38,085 nt of DNA from Floccifex porci (lineage in GTDB: Bacteria; Bacillota_I; Bacilli_A; Erysipelotrichales; Erysipelotrichaceae), in the NCBI RefSeq assembly GCF_009696175.1, contig NZ_VUMM01000019.1, positions 1 through 38,085 on the forward strand. Direction: 5' to 3'. The notes beneath the pieces were generated by a model. That model saw only the letters and a list, made by a program, of their open reading frames with translations, ran no database searches and was not told where the DNA came from. The translations under genes were made by a program, and so were the position numbers. How positions within the stretch are numbered: the stretch's first letter is position 1; the number at the start of each line of letters is the position of its first letter. Below are positions 23,477-31,998 of the stretch, in pieces.

Positions 23477-24521
23477 CTTCACCATCTCCTTCTGTTTTTA
23501 ATTGACTGGAAATATAATTTTCGATTTTCTTTTTCGTATTCTCATCTTTGTAAGTAATATCCAATTTTGATGCATAGGATTCAATGGATTCCATTTCCAG
23601 TGTACTATTGGCAGATAGGAAAGCACTAACAAGAGAATCCCTGACATCTTCATTATCAGAATTTAATAATTTCTTTAAACTTGTTTCATTTACATAAACT
23701 TTATACATCATTGTTGAACCAGAACTTGTGGTAACGGAAATCCAATCGGATGTTTCTCCTTTTTTCAGATCCTGTGCTTGGCTGGCAACTTCATTTGGAA
23801 GTCCAGTTCCATAATAAGAATAAGTGGTACTTGTAACATCGGTTGAATCTGTATATCCATAGAAACCTTTATTATTTGCTGTAGATGTATCTTCAGAAAA
23901 TTCAGTTGCCGCTTTTCCAAAGCTTTCTTCTTTTATTTCTTTATCTACATTATCCATTTTCTTTTGTTCTTCATCACTGATGTTTTCAGAATCGGTAACG
24001 GAAATAGAAATAATGGAAACGGTTCTTGGATTTCTTTGTTCCACTGCTTCTTTATATGTATCAAAGTTTTTTATAACAAATTCGGTATTCATCTGTTTTT
24101 CTTTTACACTGGTCATACAGAAATCAAAGCAGGCATCTTCCCCTTCAAAACCATAATTTGCCAGTTCCTGAGATAAATTTACTTCATAGTTTTCTCCATA
24201 TTGAGATTCAAAATTAGAACGGATAGTAGATTCCAATTCTTTTGCTTTTTCTTCTAATTCCTTAGAATCCGATACAGTTTCGTTGATAACTGCTTTTTTA
24301 TACATCTGGTATAACAAGGATGAATCAAATTGTGCTTCTTCCTCATAAAATTCATCTGCACTAATATTATCATTGGCTGCACTTGCCAGTAATTCCTGTC
24401 CATCTGCTTTTTTACCAGATACATTATATCGATTCATATCGAAAATAAAATAGGTTACAAAAGATAGAATGACAATCGCAATTACTACCACAAACCAATT
24501 GGATTTTAGTAGTTCAATCAT
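23469..24521 (-). CDS. Membrane-anchored PrsA/parvulin-like foldase
   Basis: 350 residues, first gene of a two-gene operon. A single uncleaved N-terminal helix (residues 8-27, FVVVIAIVILSFVTYFIF) anchors it outside the membrane. The ectodomain has a SurA_N-like helical part (TVSDSKELEEKAKELESTI) and a parvulin-like part at about 165-285 with SIISISVTDSE, SFGKAATEFSEDTS, NNKGFYGY, LPNEVASQAQDLKKGETSDW and MYKVYVNE, the usual order of this fold. The tail is very acidic. Rich in Ser, Thr and Asp as expected for an exposed protein. AGGAGG precedes the ATG. Likely works with the lipoprotein encoded next. Confidence 0.8.
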   Translation of the reverse strand: MIELLKSNWFVVVIAIVILSFVTYFIFDMNRYNVSGKKADGQELLASAANDNISADEFYEEEAQFDSSLLYQMYKKAVINETVSDSKELEEKAKELESTIRSNFESQYGENYEVNLSQELANYGFEGEDACFDFCMTSVKEKQMNTEFVIKNFDTYKEAVEQRNPRTVSIISISVTDSENISDEEQKKMDNVDKEIKEESFGKAATEFSEDTSTANNKGFYGYTDSTDVTSTTYSYYGTGLPNEVASQAQDLKKGETSDWISVTTSSGSTMMYKVYVNETSLKKLLNSDNEDVRDSLVSAFLSANSTLEMESIESYASKLDITYKDENTKKKIENYISSQLKTEGDGEDE

Positions 24522-24601
24522 AGTAGACCTCCTATATGTATAATCTTTTCAATTATAATCAAATTCGTCTAAAAATGCAATGAAACCAAAGTGTTAAATA
24601 A

Positions 24602-24630
24602 TTGAGAATCTTATTGTTTTCTGTTAAACT
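24602..24630 (+). promoter_or_regulatory. Promoter of the SUF operon
   Basis: TTGAGA (24602-24607), 17 bases, TAAACT (24625-24630). Predicted start near 24637, leaving AGAGGA in an 18-base leader. No separate operator for an iron-sulfur regulator was recognised. Confidence 0.5.
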
Positions 24631-24654
24631 ATTTCAGTGAAAAGAGGAATAAAT

Positions 24655-25470
24655 ATGGCAGAACTAATCATTAAAGATTTACATGTATCAGTCAATGATA
24701 TAGAAATATTAAAAGGAATTGATTTAACTGTACGTTCCAATGAAAGACATGCATTAATGGGGCCCAATGGAAATGGGAAATCAACATTGCTTCAGGCCAT
24801 TATGGGAAACCCTAAATATATTGTGACAAAAGGAAGCATTACATTTGATGGACAGGATGTATTGTCTATGGAAGTAGATGAAAGATCAAAAGTCGGATTG
24901 TTTTTAGGTATGCAGTACCCAAGTGAAATATCAGGGGTAACTAACTCTGATTTTTTAAGAAGTGCAATCAACGCAAGAAGAGAAAAACCAATTTCTTTAT
25001 TTAAATTTATTAAAGAAATGGATAAAGCCATTAAGCAACTGGATATGAAACCTGATTTGGCACACCGTTTTTTAAATGATGGATTTTCGGGTGGGGAAAA
25101 GAAACGTAATGAAATTGTTCAAATGATGATGCTTAAGCCACAGATTGCGATGCTGGATGAAATTGACAGTGGTTTAGACGTAGATGCTTTACGTATCGTT
25201 TCTGATGCCATCAATGAATGCCAGAAAGAAAATGGTATGGGATTGCTGATCGTATCTCATTATGCCCGTTTTTATGATTATCTAAAACCAACACATGCAC
25301 ATATTTTAGTGGATGGAAAAATTGTTCTATCTTCAGATGCAAGCCTTGTTGAAAAAGTAGATACGATGGGTTACGAATGGATCGAACAGGAACTTAACAT
25401 TACTTTAAAGAAAGAAGAAAAGAAAGCACCTTTATCTTTAGGAAGCTGTGGTGCAAAGAAGGTGGCTTAA
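24655..25470 (+). CDS. sufC: Fe-S cluster assembly ATPase SufC
   Basis: 271 residues. Soluble ABC-type ATPase that drives the SufB-SufD scaffold during iron-sulfur cluster assembly. Walker A GPNGNGKST (36-44), signature FSGGEKKRNE, Walker B MLDEIDSGLD and the switch His in LLIVSHYAR. The IDSGLD form and the KKR after the signature are SufC hallmarks. A C-terminal extra tail (LSLGSCGAKKVA) carries a Cys. The ATG at 24655 is preferred over a GTG six codons upstream because AGAGGA lies between them. First gene of sufCDSUB; one base separates it from sufD. Confidence 0.96.
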   Translation: MAELIIKDLHVSVNDIEILKGIDLTVRSNERHALMGPNGNGKSTLLQAIMGNPKYIVTKGSITFDGQDVLSMEVDERSKVGLFLGMQYPSEISGVTNSDFLRSAINARREKPISLFKFIKEMDKAIKQLDMKPDLAHRFLNDGFSGGEKKRNEIVQMMMLKPQIAMLDEIDSGLDVDALRIVSDAINECQKENGMGLLIVSHYARFYDYLKPTHAHILVDGKIVLSSDASLVEKVDTMGYEWIEQELNITLKKEEKKAPLSLGSCGAKKVA

Positions 25471-25471
25471 T

Positions 25472-26230
25472 ATGAGTGAAGCCATACAGACAGTTTATTT
25501 GAATGAATCCAATCATTTTCAGATGGAATCCGAACAGTCTTTATTCTGTCATATGCAGAAAAGTAAAATTGATTTACATATTGTATGCCAGCAGGATTCC
25601 AAAAGTCATATTTTTCTATTCAATCAGATGGAAAATGGACAGTTGAATATAGAAATTGAATGCAAGAAAGATTCTTATTGCATGATGAGCTTGCTGGATC
25701 TACAGTCTTCGGGTTTGAATTTATCATTAAATGTGAATTTAAAAGAAGAAGGAGCTGAATTTGATATTGATACAGCTCAATTATGTGATGAAAATGGAAA
25801 GAAAAAAGGAAAGATTGAAATTAGACATCAGTCCAGTCATACATATGGGCAAATTCATAATTATGCTGTTTTATGTGAAAATGCCTATTATGAAATGTGG
25901 GCAAATGGAAATATAGAGAATGGATGTCATGAATCTCAGTCTCATCAGAAAACCAGAGTGTTAACTTTATCAAAAGGGCATACAGCTAAAGTGACTCCTC
26001 TTCTTTTGATTGGAGAAAATCAGGTAAAAGCTTCTCATGCTTTATCCATAGGACAGCCAAATGAAGAACAGCTTTATTATCTTCAATCCAGAGGGCTTTC
26101 AAAACAGCAGGCTTTAGGATTATTAAGTATAGGGTATTTTATGCCAGTTATTCATCAGATTGAGGATGAAAATCAGCAGATTCTACTGCAAAGTGAAATG
26201 GAACGGAAAGTAGGTTTATATGGACGTTAA
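25472..26230 (+). CDS. sufD: Fe-S cluster assembly protein SufD
   Basis: 252 residues, shorter than the usual 400 or more, because the N-terminal helical region is largely missing. The beta-helix core is present (NLSLNVNLKEEGAEFDIDTA, KIEIRHQSSHTYGQIHNYAV), followed by the SufB/SufD C-terminal pattern SHALSIGQPNEEQLYYLQSR and GLSKQQALGLL. Within the complex SufD pairs with SufB and with SufC. The start is the ATG at 25472, two bases after the sufC stop. It overlaps sufS by 11 bases. The short form is common in some Firmicutes, so truncation by mutation is not implied. Confidence 0.88.
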   Translation: MSEAIQTVYLNESNHFQMESEQSLFCHMQKSKIDLHIVCQQDSKSHIFLFNQMENGQLNIEIECKKDSYCMMSLLDLQSSGLNLSLNVNLKEEGAEFDIDTAQLCDENGKKKGKIEIRHQSSHTYGQIHNYAVLCENAYYEMWANGNIENGCHESQSHQKTRVLTLSKGHTAKVTPLLLIGENQVKASHALSIGQPNEEQLYYLQSRGLSKQQALGLLSIGYFMPVIHQIEDENQQILLQSEMERKVGLYGR

Positions 26231-27455
26231 TAAAATTCGTGAAGATTTTCCTATATTAAATCGAACAATGTGCCAGAAACCATTGATATACTTTGATAAC
26301 AGTGCCACAACTTTAAAGCCAGATTGTGTTATTCAGACCATTACAAATTATTATACTTATTTAGGAGCCAATGCACATCGTGGTGATTATGAAATGAGTG
26401 GACAGGTGGATGCTCAATTTGAAGGTGCAAGAAAGATAGCACAGAAATTTATCAATGCCAGATATCCAGAAGAAATTGTTTTTACTTCAGGAAGTACAAT
26501 GGGATTGAATGAAATCTGTATCATGCTTACTTCTCAATATTTAAAGGATGGAGATGCAGTTTTAACCTGTCAAAGTGAGCATGCTTCCAGCATCTTACCG
26601 TGGATGAAGGCATCAAAAAAAATTGAACTACAGTATATACCTTTAGATTCACATGGAAAGATTACACTGGAAAATGTTAAAAAAGCATTAAATGATAAAG
26701 TAAAAGTGGTTTGTTTAGCACAAGTATCCAATGTATTGGGATATCAGACACCAATCAAAGAAATATCAGAGTTGTGTCATGCCAGAAATATTATTCTGAT
26801 TGTAGATGGAGCACAAAGTACACCGCATATAAAAATCGATGTACAGGATCTGGATGTGGATTTCTTTGTGATGAGTGCGCATAAAATGTGCGGACCGACT
26901 GGAGTAGGAATATTGTACGGTAAAAAGAAATATCTGGATGTACTGGAACCAGTATTTTATGGAGGGGAATCAAATGCTCGTTTTGATCAGTGCGGGCATG
27001 TCCTTTTAAAAGAATCCCCTTTAAAATTTGAAAGCGGAACACAGCCAATAGAAGCGGTTCTTGGAATGGGTCAGGCAATGAAATATATCGAAGAAATTGG
27101 CCAGGATCGCATTCATGCCTATGAAGTTGAATTAAAACGATATTTTTTAGATAAAATTAAAGATATGAATCATATTGTTGTATATAATAAAGATTCTGAA
27201 TGTGGAATTGTTACATTTAATGTAATGGATCATGGAAAAATGATTTTTGCTCAGGATGTTGCCAGCTTCCTGAATACGAAAGGAATCGCTGTTCGTTCAG
27301 GCCAGCATTGTGCAAAACTGTTGCCTGAAGTATTAAATGTCAATTCAACGGTACGTGCCAGTTTTTATTTTTATAATACAAAAGAAGAAATAGATACATT
27401 TGTAGAAGCTTTAAAAGAAGTGACATTAGAAAACTGTGTTAATATTTTCTTTTAG
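26220..27455 (+). CDS. sufS: Cysteine desulfurase SufS
   Basis: 411 residues. PLP enzyme that takes sulfur from cysteine and passes it to SufU. The PLP lysine is Lys222 in SAHKMCGPTGVG, preceded by the cofactor-binding VDGAQSTPH. The persulfide Cys is Cys364 in RSGQHCAKLL, the tight-loop RxGxHCA form of class II (SufS/CsdA) enzymes. N-terminal FDNSATTLKP is also typical. Overlaps sufD by 11 bases and lies 12 bases before sufU. Confidence 0.96.
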   Translation: MDVNKIREDFPILNRTMCQKPLIYFDNSATTLKPDCVIQTITNYYTYLGANAHRGDYEMSGQVDAQFEGARKIAQKFINARYPEEIVFTSGSTMGLNEICIMLTSQYLKDGDAVLTCQSEHASSILPWMKASKKIELQYIPLDSHGKITLENVKKALNDKVKVVCLAQVSNVLGYQTPIKEISELCHARNIILIVDGAQSTPHIKIDVQDLDVDFFVMSAHKMCGPTGVGILYGKKKYLDVLEPVFYGGESNARFDQCGHVLLKESPLKFESGTQPIEAVLGMGQAMKYIEEIGQDRIHAYEVELKRYFLDKIKDMNHIVVYNKDSECGIVTFNVMDHGKMIFAQDVASFLNTKGIAVRSGQHCAKLLPEVLNVNSTVRASFYFYNTKEEIDTFVEALKEVTLENCVNIFF

Positions 27456-27467
27456 AAAGGATAAAAT

Positions 27468-27917
27468 ATGTCAATTGATGCATCATTATTAAGAGAAATT
27501 ATAATGGATCATTATGAATATCCAAGAAATAAATCATTAACGGATCAATCAGGATATGCATCGGTTCATATGGCCAGTGATTCCTGTATTGATGATATTA
27601 CCGTTCAATCAAAAATTGAAAATGGAATCATTCAGGATGTACGATTTGATGGAGTTGCCTGTACTATTGCGACTTCTTCTACTTCCATTATGAGTGAACT
27701 TATGCAGGGAAAAAGCATAGAAGAAGCCAAAGAAATCATATCAAATTATTTTAATATGATCGATCAGAAAAAATATGACGAAGATCTTTTAGAAGAAGCC
27801 ATTGCCTTTCAGAATGTTGGTAAACAGGCGAATCGAATTCATTGTGCAACAATAGGATGGAAAGCAATGGATCAGATGATCAGAGAAAGTGAAGGTGAAA
27901 AGGATGAATCCAGATGA
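27468..27917 (+). CDS. sufU: Sulfur-transfer protein SufU
   Basis: 149 residues. Zinc-dependent partner that accepts sulfur from SufS. It has the three zinc Cys: in [17 protein letters not shown] and HCATIGW, plus the conserved Asp two residues after the first Cys. The Gly normally between that Cys and Asp (CGD) is Ile here. N-terminal [16 protein letters not shown] is the family signature. AAAGGA precedes the ATG. The end overlaps sufB by 14 bases. Confidence 0.94.
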   Translation: MSIDASLLREIIMDHYEYPRNKSLTDQSGYASVHMASDSCIDDITVQSKIENGIIQDVRFDGVACTIATSSTSIMSELMQGKSIEEAKEIISNYFNMIDQKKYDEDLLEEAIAFQNVGKQANRIHCATIGWKAMDQMIRESEGEKDESR

Positions 27918-29298
27918 TATAACACTTTCATCACAGGGTGATTTTCAGGACGATTACAATGCCGTTTTTGAAACACCTAAAGGATTAAATGAACAAATTG
28001 TCAGAGAAATATCCGCAATAAAAAAAGAACCAGAATGGATGTTAGAATATCGTCTGAAATCATTAAAATGTTTTCTGGAAAAACCGATGCCGGAATGGGG
28101 ATTGAATCTGAAGGATATGGATTTTAATGATTATACATATTATTCACGTCCAAGTGAAGATAAAACTAATAAATGGGAAGAAGTACCAGAAACGATTAAA
28201 AATACTTTTGAAAGACTGGGAATTCCAGAAGCTGAAAGAAAATTCCTGGCAGGAGCTTCAGCGCAGTATGAATCAGAAGTTGTATATCACAATATGCTTC
28301 AGGAAGTGGAAGAAAAAGGTGTTATTTTCTTAGACATAGACAGTGGTTTAAGAGAATACCCAGAAATCTTTAAAAAATATTTTGATACCGTTATCCCTTA
28401 CAATGACAATAAGTTTTCAGCTTTAAATGGAGCTGTATGGTCTGGAGGATCTTTTATTTATGTACCTCCTGGGGTAAAGCTGGAAAAACCATTACAGTCT
28501 TATTTCCGTATTAATTCAGAACGAATGGCACAATTTGAAAGAACATTGATCATTGTCGATGAAGGAAGTGACATTCATTATGTGGAAGGATGTACGGCGC
28601 CAAGTTATTCAAAAGATTCTCTGCATGCAGGAGTAGTAGAAATTGTCGTATTAAAAAACGCAAAATGTCGATATACTACTATTCAGAACTGGTCAAAGAA
28701 TATATACAACCTTGTGACTCAGCGAGCAAAAGTATTTGAAGGTGGATCAATGGAATGGGTAGATGGAAACATCGGCTCTTTAATGACGATGAAATACCCA
28801 ACCTGTGTTTTAGCAGGGCCAAATGCGAAAGGAACCTGCATTACCATTGCGGTAGGAGATGGAATTCAGCAGATTGATTCGGGTTCTAAAATGATCCATT
28901 TAGCAGAAAATACATCCAGTCAGATCATTTCAAAATCCATTTCAAAAAATGGAGGAAAAACCAATTATCGTGGTCTGATCCAGCACAATCCAAAAGCAAA
29001 AGGATCCAGAAGTAAAGTGGAATGCGATACTTTGATTTTAGATAATCAGTCAAGTTCTGATACACTACCTACAAATATCATGAAAAATGATGATTCAACA
29101 ATTGAACATGAAGCAACGGTTTCAAATATCAGTGAGGAACAATTGTTTTATTTAATGTCTCGTGGTTTATCCAGACAAAAGGCAACGGAAATGATCGTAA
29201 TGGGTTTTTTGGAACCTTTCACAAGAGAATTGCCTATGGAATATGCTGTAGAGCTAAATCGTTTATTACAGCTGGATATGAGTGATTCCATTGGATAG
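27904..29298 (+). CDS. sufB: Fe-S cluster scaffold SufB
   Basis: 464 residues, full length. Large beta-helix scaffold on which clusters form with SufC and SufD. Markers include an N-terminal [73 protein letters not shown] and the C-terminal [17 protein letters not shown] with the core conserved Glu and His. Start at the ATG at 27904 with AGGTG upstream; a GTG five codons earlier is less likely. Overlaps both neighbours, consistent with one transcript. Confidence 0.96.
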   Translation: MNPDDITLSSQGDFQDDYNAVFETPKGLNEQIVREISAIKKEPEWMLEYRLKSLKCFLEKPMPEWGLNLKDMDFNDYTYYSRPSEDKTNKWEEVPETIKNTFERLGIPEAERKFLAGASAQYESEVVYHNMLQEVEEKGVIFLDIDSGLREYPEIFKKYFDTVIPYNDNKFSALNGAVWSGGSFIYVPPGVKLEKPLQSYFRINSERMAQFERTLIIVDEGSDIHYVEGCTAPSYSKDSLHAGVVEIVVLKNAKCRYTTIQNWSKNIYNLVTQRAKVFEGGSMEWVDGNIGSLMTMKYPTCVLAGPNAKGTCITIAVGDGIQQIDSGSKMIHLAENTSSQIISKSISKNGGKTNYRGLIQHNPKAKGSRSKVECDTLILDNQSSSDTLPTNIMKNDDSTIEHEATVSNISEEQLFYLMSRGLSRQKATEMIVMGFLEPFTRELPMEYAVELNRLLQLDMSDSIG

Positions 29299-29797
29299 AA
29301 AAGATTATATTACATTACGATCAAATGTTGAAAACCGCGAAGAAAAAGAAACAAAAATCATTCAGAAACTTGAACCCTTTATAAATGGAAAGGTAGGAAT
29401 GTATGTTCCCATCAAAGGTGAAGTAAATTGTTTTGATGAATTCAAAAGATATAAACAATTATATTTACCTATTGTTGAAGATGAACAGACAATGAATTTC
29501 TATAAATTTAAAGGAAAATTGTATCGAGGTAAATTTAATACTTATGAACCATCCAATAAAATAAAAATAGAACCTTTAGATCTGGATGTCATTCTTGTTC
29601 CTATGGTCGGATTCTATAAGATGTATCGTATGGGATATGGAAAAGGATATTATGATCGATATTTAAAACAGACAAAAGCCATTAAAATCGGAGTGGCTTT
29701 TGACTGTCAGAAAATGGATTCTATGACAATCAAGAAAAGTGATGTTGCGATGGATCTGATTATTACAGAATCTAAAACTATATGGAAGCAGGATTAA
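29282..29797 (+). CDS. 5-formyltetrahydrofolate cyclo-ligase
   Basis: 171 residues. Converts 5-formyl-THF to 5,10-methenyl-THF with ATP, rescuing one-carbon folate. The family signature [11 protein letters not shown] is clear at about residues 117-127, with VILVPMVGF before it. An N-terminal arginine helix ([15 protein letters not shown]) matches the usual opening. The start is uncertain: GTG 29282, used here, overlaps sufB by 17 bases; a TTG at 29291 would overlap by 8. No ATG fits. Tail of the SUF transcript. Confidence 0.9.
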   Translation: MIPLDRKDYITLRSNVENREEKETKIIQKLEPFINGKVGMYVPIKGEVNCFDEFKRYKQLYLPIVEDEQTMNFYKFKGKLYRGKFNTYEPSNKIKIEPLDLDVILVPMVGFYKMYRMGYGKGYYDRYLKQTKAIKIGVAFDCQKMDSMTIKKSDVAMDLIITESKTIWKQD

Positions 29798-29798
29798 A

Positions 29799-30848
29799 AT
29801 GAGTATAAAAGACAATGCAAAACAATTTTGGAATTTATTTGTTGAATTAGAAGATGAAATTGTAGATGGTCTTACCCATTCAAATTATGAAATTTTAAAT
29901 AAAGATGTAGAAAAGTTAGATGATATGTGTTATGAAATGACAGGCTGTCATTTCTTTGTGGAAAATGTATATGGGGAACTGGAATGTACATTTGATACAG
30001 GTCCCAATAAAACATGTCAGCTGATTGCTCAATATTTTGTACAGGTAGCACCTAAATCAATCTCAAATCATTGGATTCTTAATGATTGTCTGCCACCTTT
30101 ATCGTCTAAAGCTGTCTTGGCAACGGTACAGATCAAAGAAGACCAGTACAATCTGCAGGATTTCTTTGTGTCCTATGGAATTGATGACAACCAGGATTTA
30201 GTTCACGTGAAAGTTTATTGTCCTGGTTTCTATCTTATTGACAATACGGAAAACAAAAAAGAAATGAGTATGTATTTACTTGAATTGGCATTGGGTCAAT
30301 GTTGTTACGAAGCGTATATTTCTCATATCGATTATATGGATGAATGCAAAGAAGTGGAAGAATTCTGTCCGCTTATTGAATTTTATGATCGTCTTTTGGA
30401 TATTGTAGAAAGAAAAGGATGGCATACATATGTTTCTCCATTGGACATCTATTCTGTATATCAGCCAATTCAGGATTTTGCACACGATTCATTAAGGAAA
30501 GATATGAAGATGATCTTTACAACGCATCCTATCCTGTTAGAAGAAACTATAGAAGAGAAAAATGATGTTCTTTCGGATATGGAAAGTAAAGGTGGAAAGT
30601 ACGGATATATTTATTACAGCAATTTATATGGAAATCAGCAGGATGCCCTTTTACATAAAGAGATATCGAATTCCATTCAAAAACAGCTTCAGAAGAATGA
30701 AACAGGAAAAGTCATTGGAGGAAGTATTGGAAAGAGTTATTCCTATATAGATTGTGCCATATTTGATGAGTCTATTTTCAATCTTGTTTTTGGTAAAATA
30801 AAAAGACAGCTCGATGACAAAGTCGAACTGTACTATCAATCATTTTAA
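29799..30848 (+). CDS. Protein of unknown function after the folate gene
   Basis: No family confidently recognised. 349 residues, soluble, acidic, without signal or membrane helix. The N-terminal 180 residues alternate strands and helices (HFFVENVYGELECTF, LVHVKVYCPGFYLI). The C-terminal part ends with GKVIGGSIGKSYSYIDCAIF and then an amphipathic helix, a layout loosely like DUF695-type proteins. The gene starts 1 base after the cyclo-ligase and probably belongs to the same transcript. It ends near an HD-hydrolase gene on the other strand; no strong terminator was seen at this junction. Confidence 0.7.
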   Translation: MSIKDNAKQFWNLFVELEDEIVDGLTHSNYEILNKDVEKLDDMCYEMTGCHFFVENVYGELECTFDTGPNKTCQLIAQYFVQVAPKSISNHWILNDCLPPLSSKAVLATVQIKEDQYNLQDFFVSYGIDDNQDLVHVKVYCPGFYLIDNTENKKEMSMYLLELALGQCCYEAYISHIDYMDECKEVEEFCPLIEFYDRLLDIVERKGWHTYVSPLDIYSVYQPIQDFAHDSLRKDMKMIFTTHPILLEETIEEKNDVLSDMESKGGKYGYIYYSNLYGNQQDALLHKEISNSIQKQLQKNETGKVIGGSIGKSYSYIDCAIFDESIFNLVFGKIKRQLDDKVELYYQSF

Positions 30849-30850
30849 AA

Positions 30851-31315
30851 TTATTTTTGAATATCAGCGGTTGCTTTAAACAATCGCTGTTTTTCTATGT
30901 CACTCAGTTCACATTCAGGGTTTTCCAGAAAACGAGCCATAACATCCGCATCTTTTAAAGCCTCGCATAAAGGAGAATCGTATTTATTTTTAAAAGAATG
31001 ACGAGAAATCGCATAACAGATATCGTCTATTTCATTGATTTTAAACAATTCTGTCTGTCTTAAAAATTGTGAACAGTATAAACTTGATAATTTAGCATGC
31101 TGATCATGAGGACAGTTGTCCACAAATTGTGCATAATCATGAAATAAGGCGCAGATTTTAGCCCGTTCAATTCGAATGTTTCGTGAGATTGCAAGTAGAG
31201 TTATAGAAGCATCCACCATAGCAGTGTGAGTGTAGGCAGCAGTTTTTAAAGGTTCATAGCTAATTTTTGAATATTGGCTATAAACATAATCTTTTACGAT
31301 TTCGTATTTTTTCAT
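30851..31315 (-). CDS. HD-domain phosphohydrolase
   Basis: 154 residues from the ATG at 31315. The HD metal site is visible: His30, the His59-Asp60 pair in ALFHDYAQF, His70/His73, His106 in RHSFKN and Asp122/Asp124 in KDADV. This pattern is shared with YqeK-like and other small nucleotide phosphatases; the exact substrate is not clear. The binding site upstream of the ATG is weak (AAGAA), and the gene lies directly behind the cold-shock terminator. Expression may depend on read-through from there. Confidence 0.8.
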   Translation of the reverse strand: MKKYEIVKDYVYSQYSKISYEPLKTAAYTHTAMVDASITLLAISRNIRIERAKICALFHDYAQFVDNCPHDQHAKLSSLYCSQFLRQTELFKINEIDDICYAISRHSFKNKYDSPLCEALKDADVMARFLENPECELSDIEKQRLFKATADIQK

Positions 31316-31323
31316 ATTCTTAA

Positions 31324-31348
31324 AAAAAAGCACTGCGCGTGCTTTTTT
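31324..31348 (-). terminator. Terminator of the cold-shock gene
   Basis: AAAAAAGCAC (31324-31333) pairs with GTGCTTTTTT (31339-31348) around TGCGC; the minus-strand product ends in a T-run. It reaches to 9 bases from the ATG of the HD-domain gene. Confidence 0.85.
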
Positions 31349-31354
31349 CTGTTC

Positions 31355-31558
31355 TTACTGAACAACAGACACATTTGCTGCCTGTTTGCCGCGTTCGCTT
31401 TCAATCAAATCATAAGTTACTGTCTGACCTTCTTCTAAAGTACGATAACCTTTTGCGTTGATTGAAGAGAAGTGAACAAAGACATCTTTTCCATCTGTAC
31501 CAATGATGAAACCGAAACCTTTTTCGGCATTAAACCATTTCACTTTACCAGTGTACAT
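31355..31558 (-). CDS. cspA: Cold-shock protein
   Basis: 67 residues, a complete cold-shock domain. RNA-binding motifs RNP1 KGFGFI and RNP2 VFVHF are intact, with the opening [10 protein letters not shown] typical of CspA/B. It binds single-stranded nucleic acid and melts RNA structure. GGAGG precedes the ATG. The mRNA has an 83-base leader, as is common for cold-shock genes, where leader structure tunes expression by temperature. Ends in its own terminator. Confidence 0.96.
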   Translation of the reverse strand: MYTGKVKWFNAEKGFGFIIGTDGKDVFVHFSSINAKGYRTLEEGQTVTYDLIESERGKQAANVSVVQ

Positions 31559-31641
31559 GCTTTTACCTCCCGGAACTGAATTACTCTAACTTTGTCTACC
31601 TATGATAAACAATTGCCGAAAATAATAAAGAATCCCTACTT
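31559..31641 (-). promoter_or_regulatory. 5' leader of cspA
   Basis: The 83 bases between the predicted start and the ATG, long for this genome. They hold no uORF of note and no strong long stem. Cold-shock leaders often refold with temperature, which is the likely role here by analogy only. Confidence 0.35.
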
Positions 31642-31647
31642 AACGAT

Positions 31648-31677
31648 ATTTTACCACTTGTGTCTATAAAATGTCCA
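31648..31677 (-). promoter_or_regulatory. Promoter of cspA
   Basis: On the minus strand, TGGACA (31677-31672), 18 bases, then TAAAAT (31653-31648) with an extended TGg in front. Confidence 0.6.
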
Positions 31678-31710
31678 TATTGGTTTAAAATAATTTTTTA
31701 ACAAATTGTT

Positions 31711-31762
31711 TTGACAACTATTGTTGTCAATGATAAAGTATTAATGACAAATAAAGTTGTCA
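31711..31762 (+). promoter_or_regulatory. Promoter and paired operators of the Xre regulator
   Basis: Consensus -35 TTGACA (31711-31716), 17 bases, then TGA-TAAAGT (-10 at 31734-31739). Two inverted repeats with the same form, TGACAA-6 bases-TTGTCA, lie at 31712-31729 and 31745-31762. The first covers the -35 box and the second covers the predicted start (31746). They are 33 bases apart, close to three helical turns, so two dimers could bind one face and contact each other. This is the classical layout of self-repression. Confidence 0.75.
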
Positions 31763-31782
31763 AAAAAGAGGTGATAGAATCT

Positions 31783-31998
31783 ATGGCAATTCTAAATCGT
31801 GTAAAAGAATTACGAGCAGCTATGGGAATCAATCAGCAGGAATTAGGAAGTCTTGTCAATGCATCCAGGCAAACCATTTCTTTGATTGAAAGGGGAGACT
31901 ACAATCCCAGTATTACACTGGCTTTAAAAATCAGCCATGTATTTCAAAAAAATGTAGAAGAAGTCTTTATGTTAACGGAGGATGAATATGAACAATGA
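31783..31998 (+). CDS. Xre-family transcriptional regulator
   Basis: 71 residues, a single helix-turn-helix of the Cro/CI type: RVKELRAAMGINQQELGSLV then NASRQTISLIERGDYNPS and a short C-terminal tail. It belongs to the compact group that pairs with DUF3169 membrane proteins. The ATG at 31783 is chosen because AGAGGTGA lies upstream; an earlier in-frame TTG lies in the operator. Overlaps the next gene by 11 bases. Likely represses its own operon at the two palindromes. Confidence 0.88.
   Translation: MAILNRVKELRAAMGINQQELGSLVNASRQTISLIERGDYNPSITLALKISHVFQKNVEEVFMLTEDEYEQ

Noticed and set aside
30842-30851. ATTTTAAAAT palindrome as terminator between the unknown gene and the HD gene
   Set aside because: The stem is short and all A/T; it would be too weak to terminate.
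31711-31782. N-terminal extension of the Xre regulator from a TTG at 31711
   Set aside because: This stretch contains the promoter and both operators; the ATG at 31783 has AGAGGTGA in front and begins exactly at the helix-turn-helix domain.
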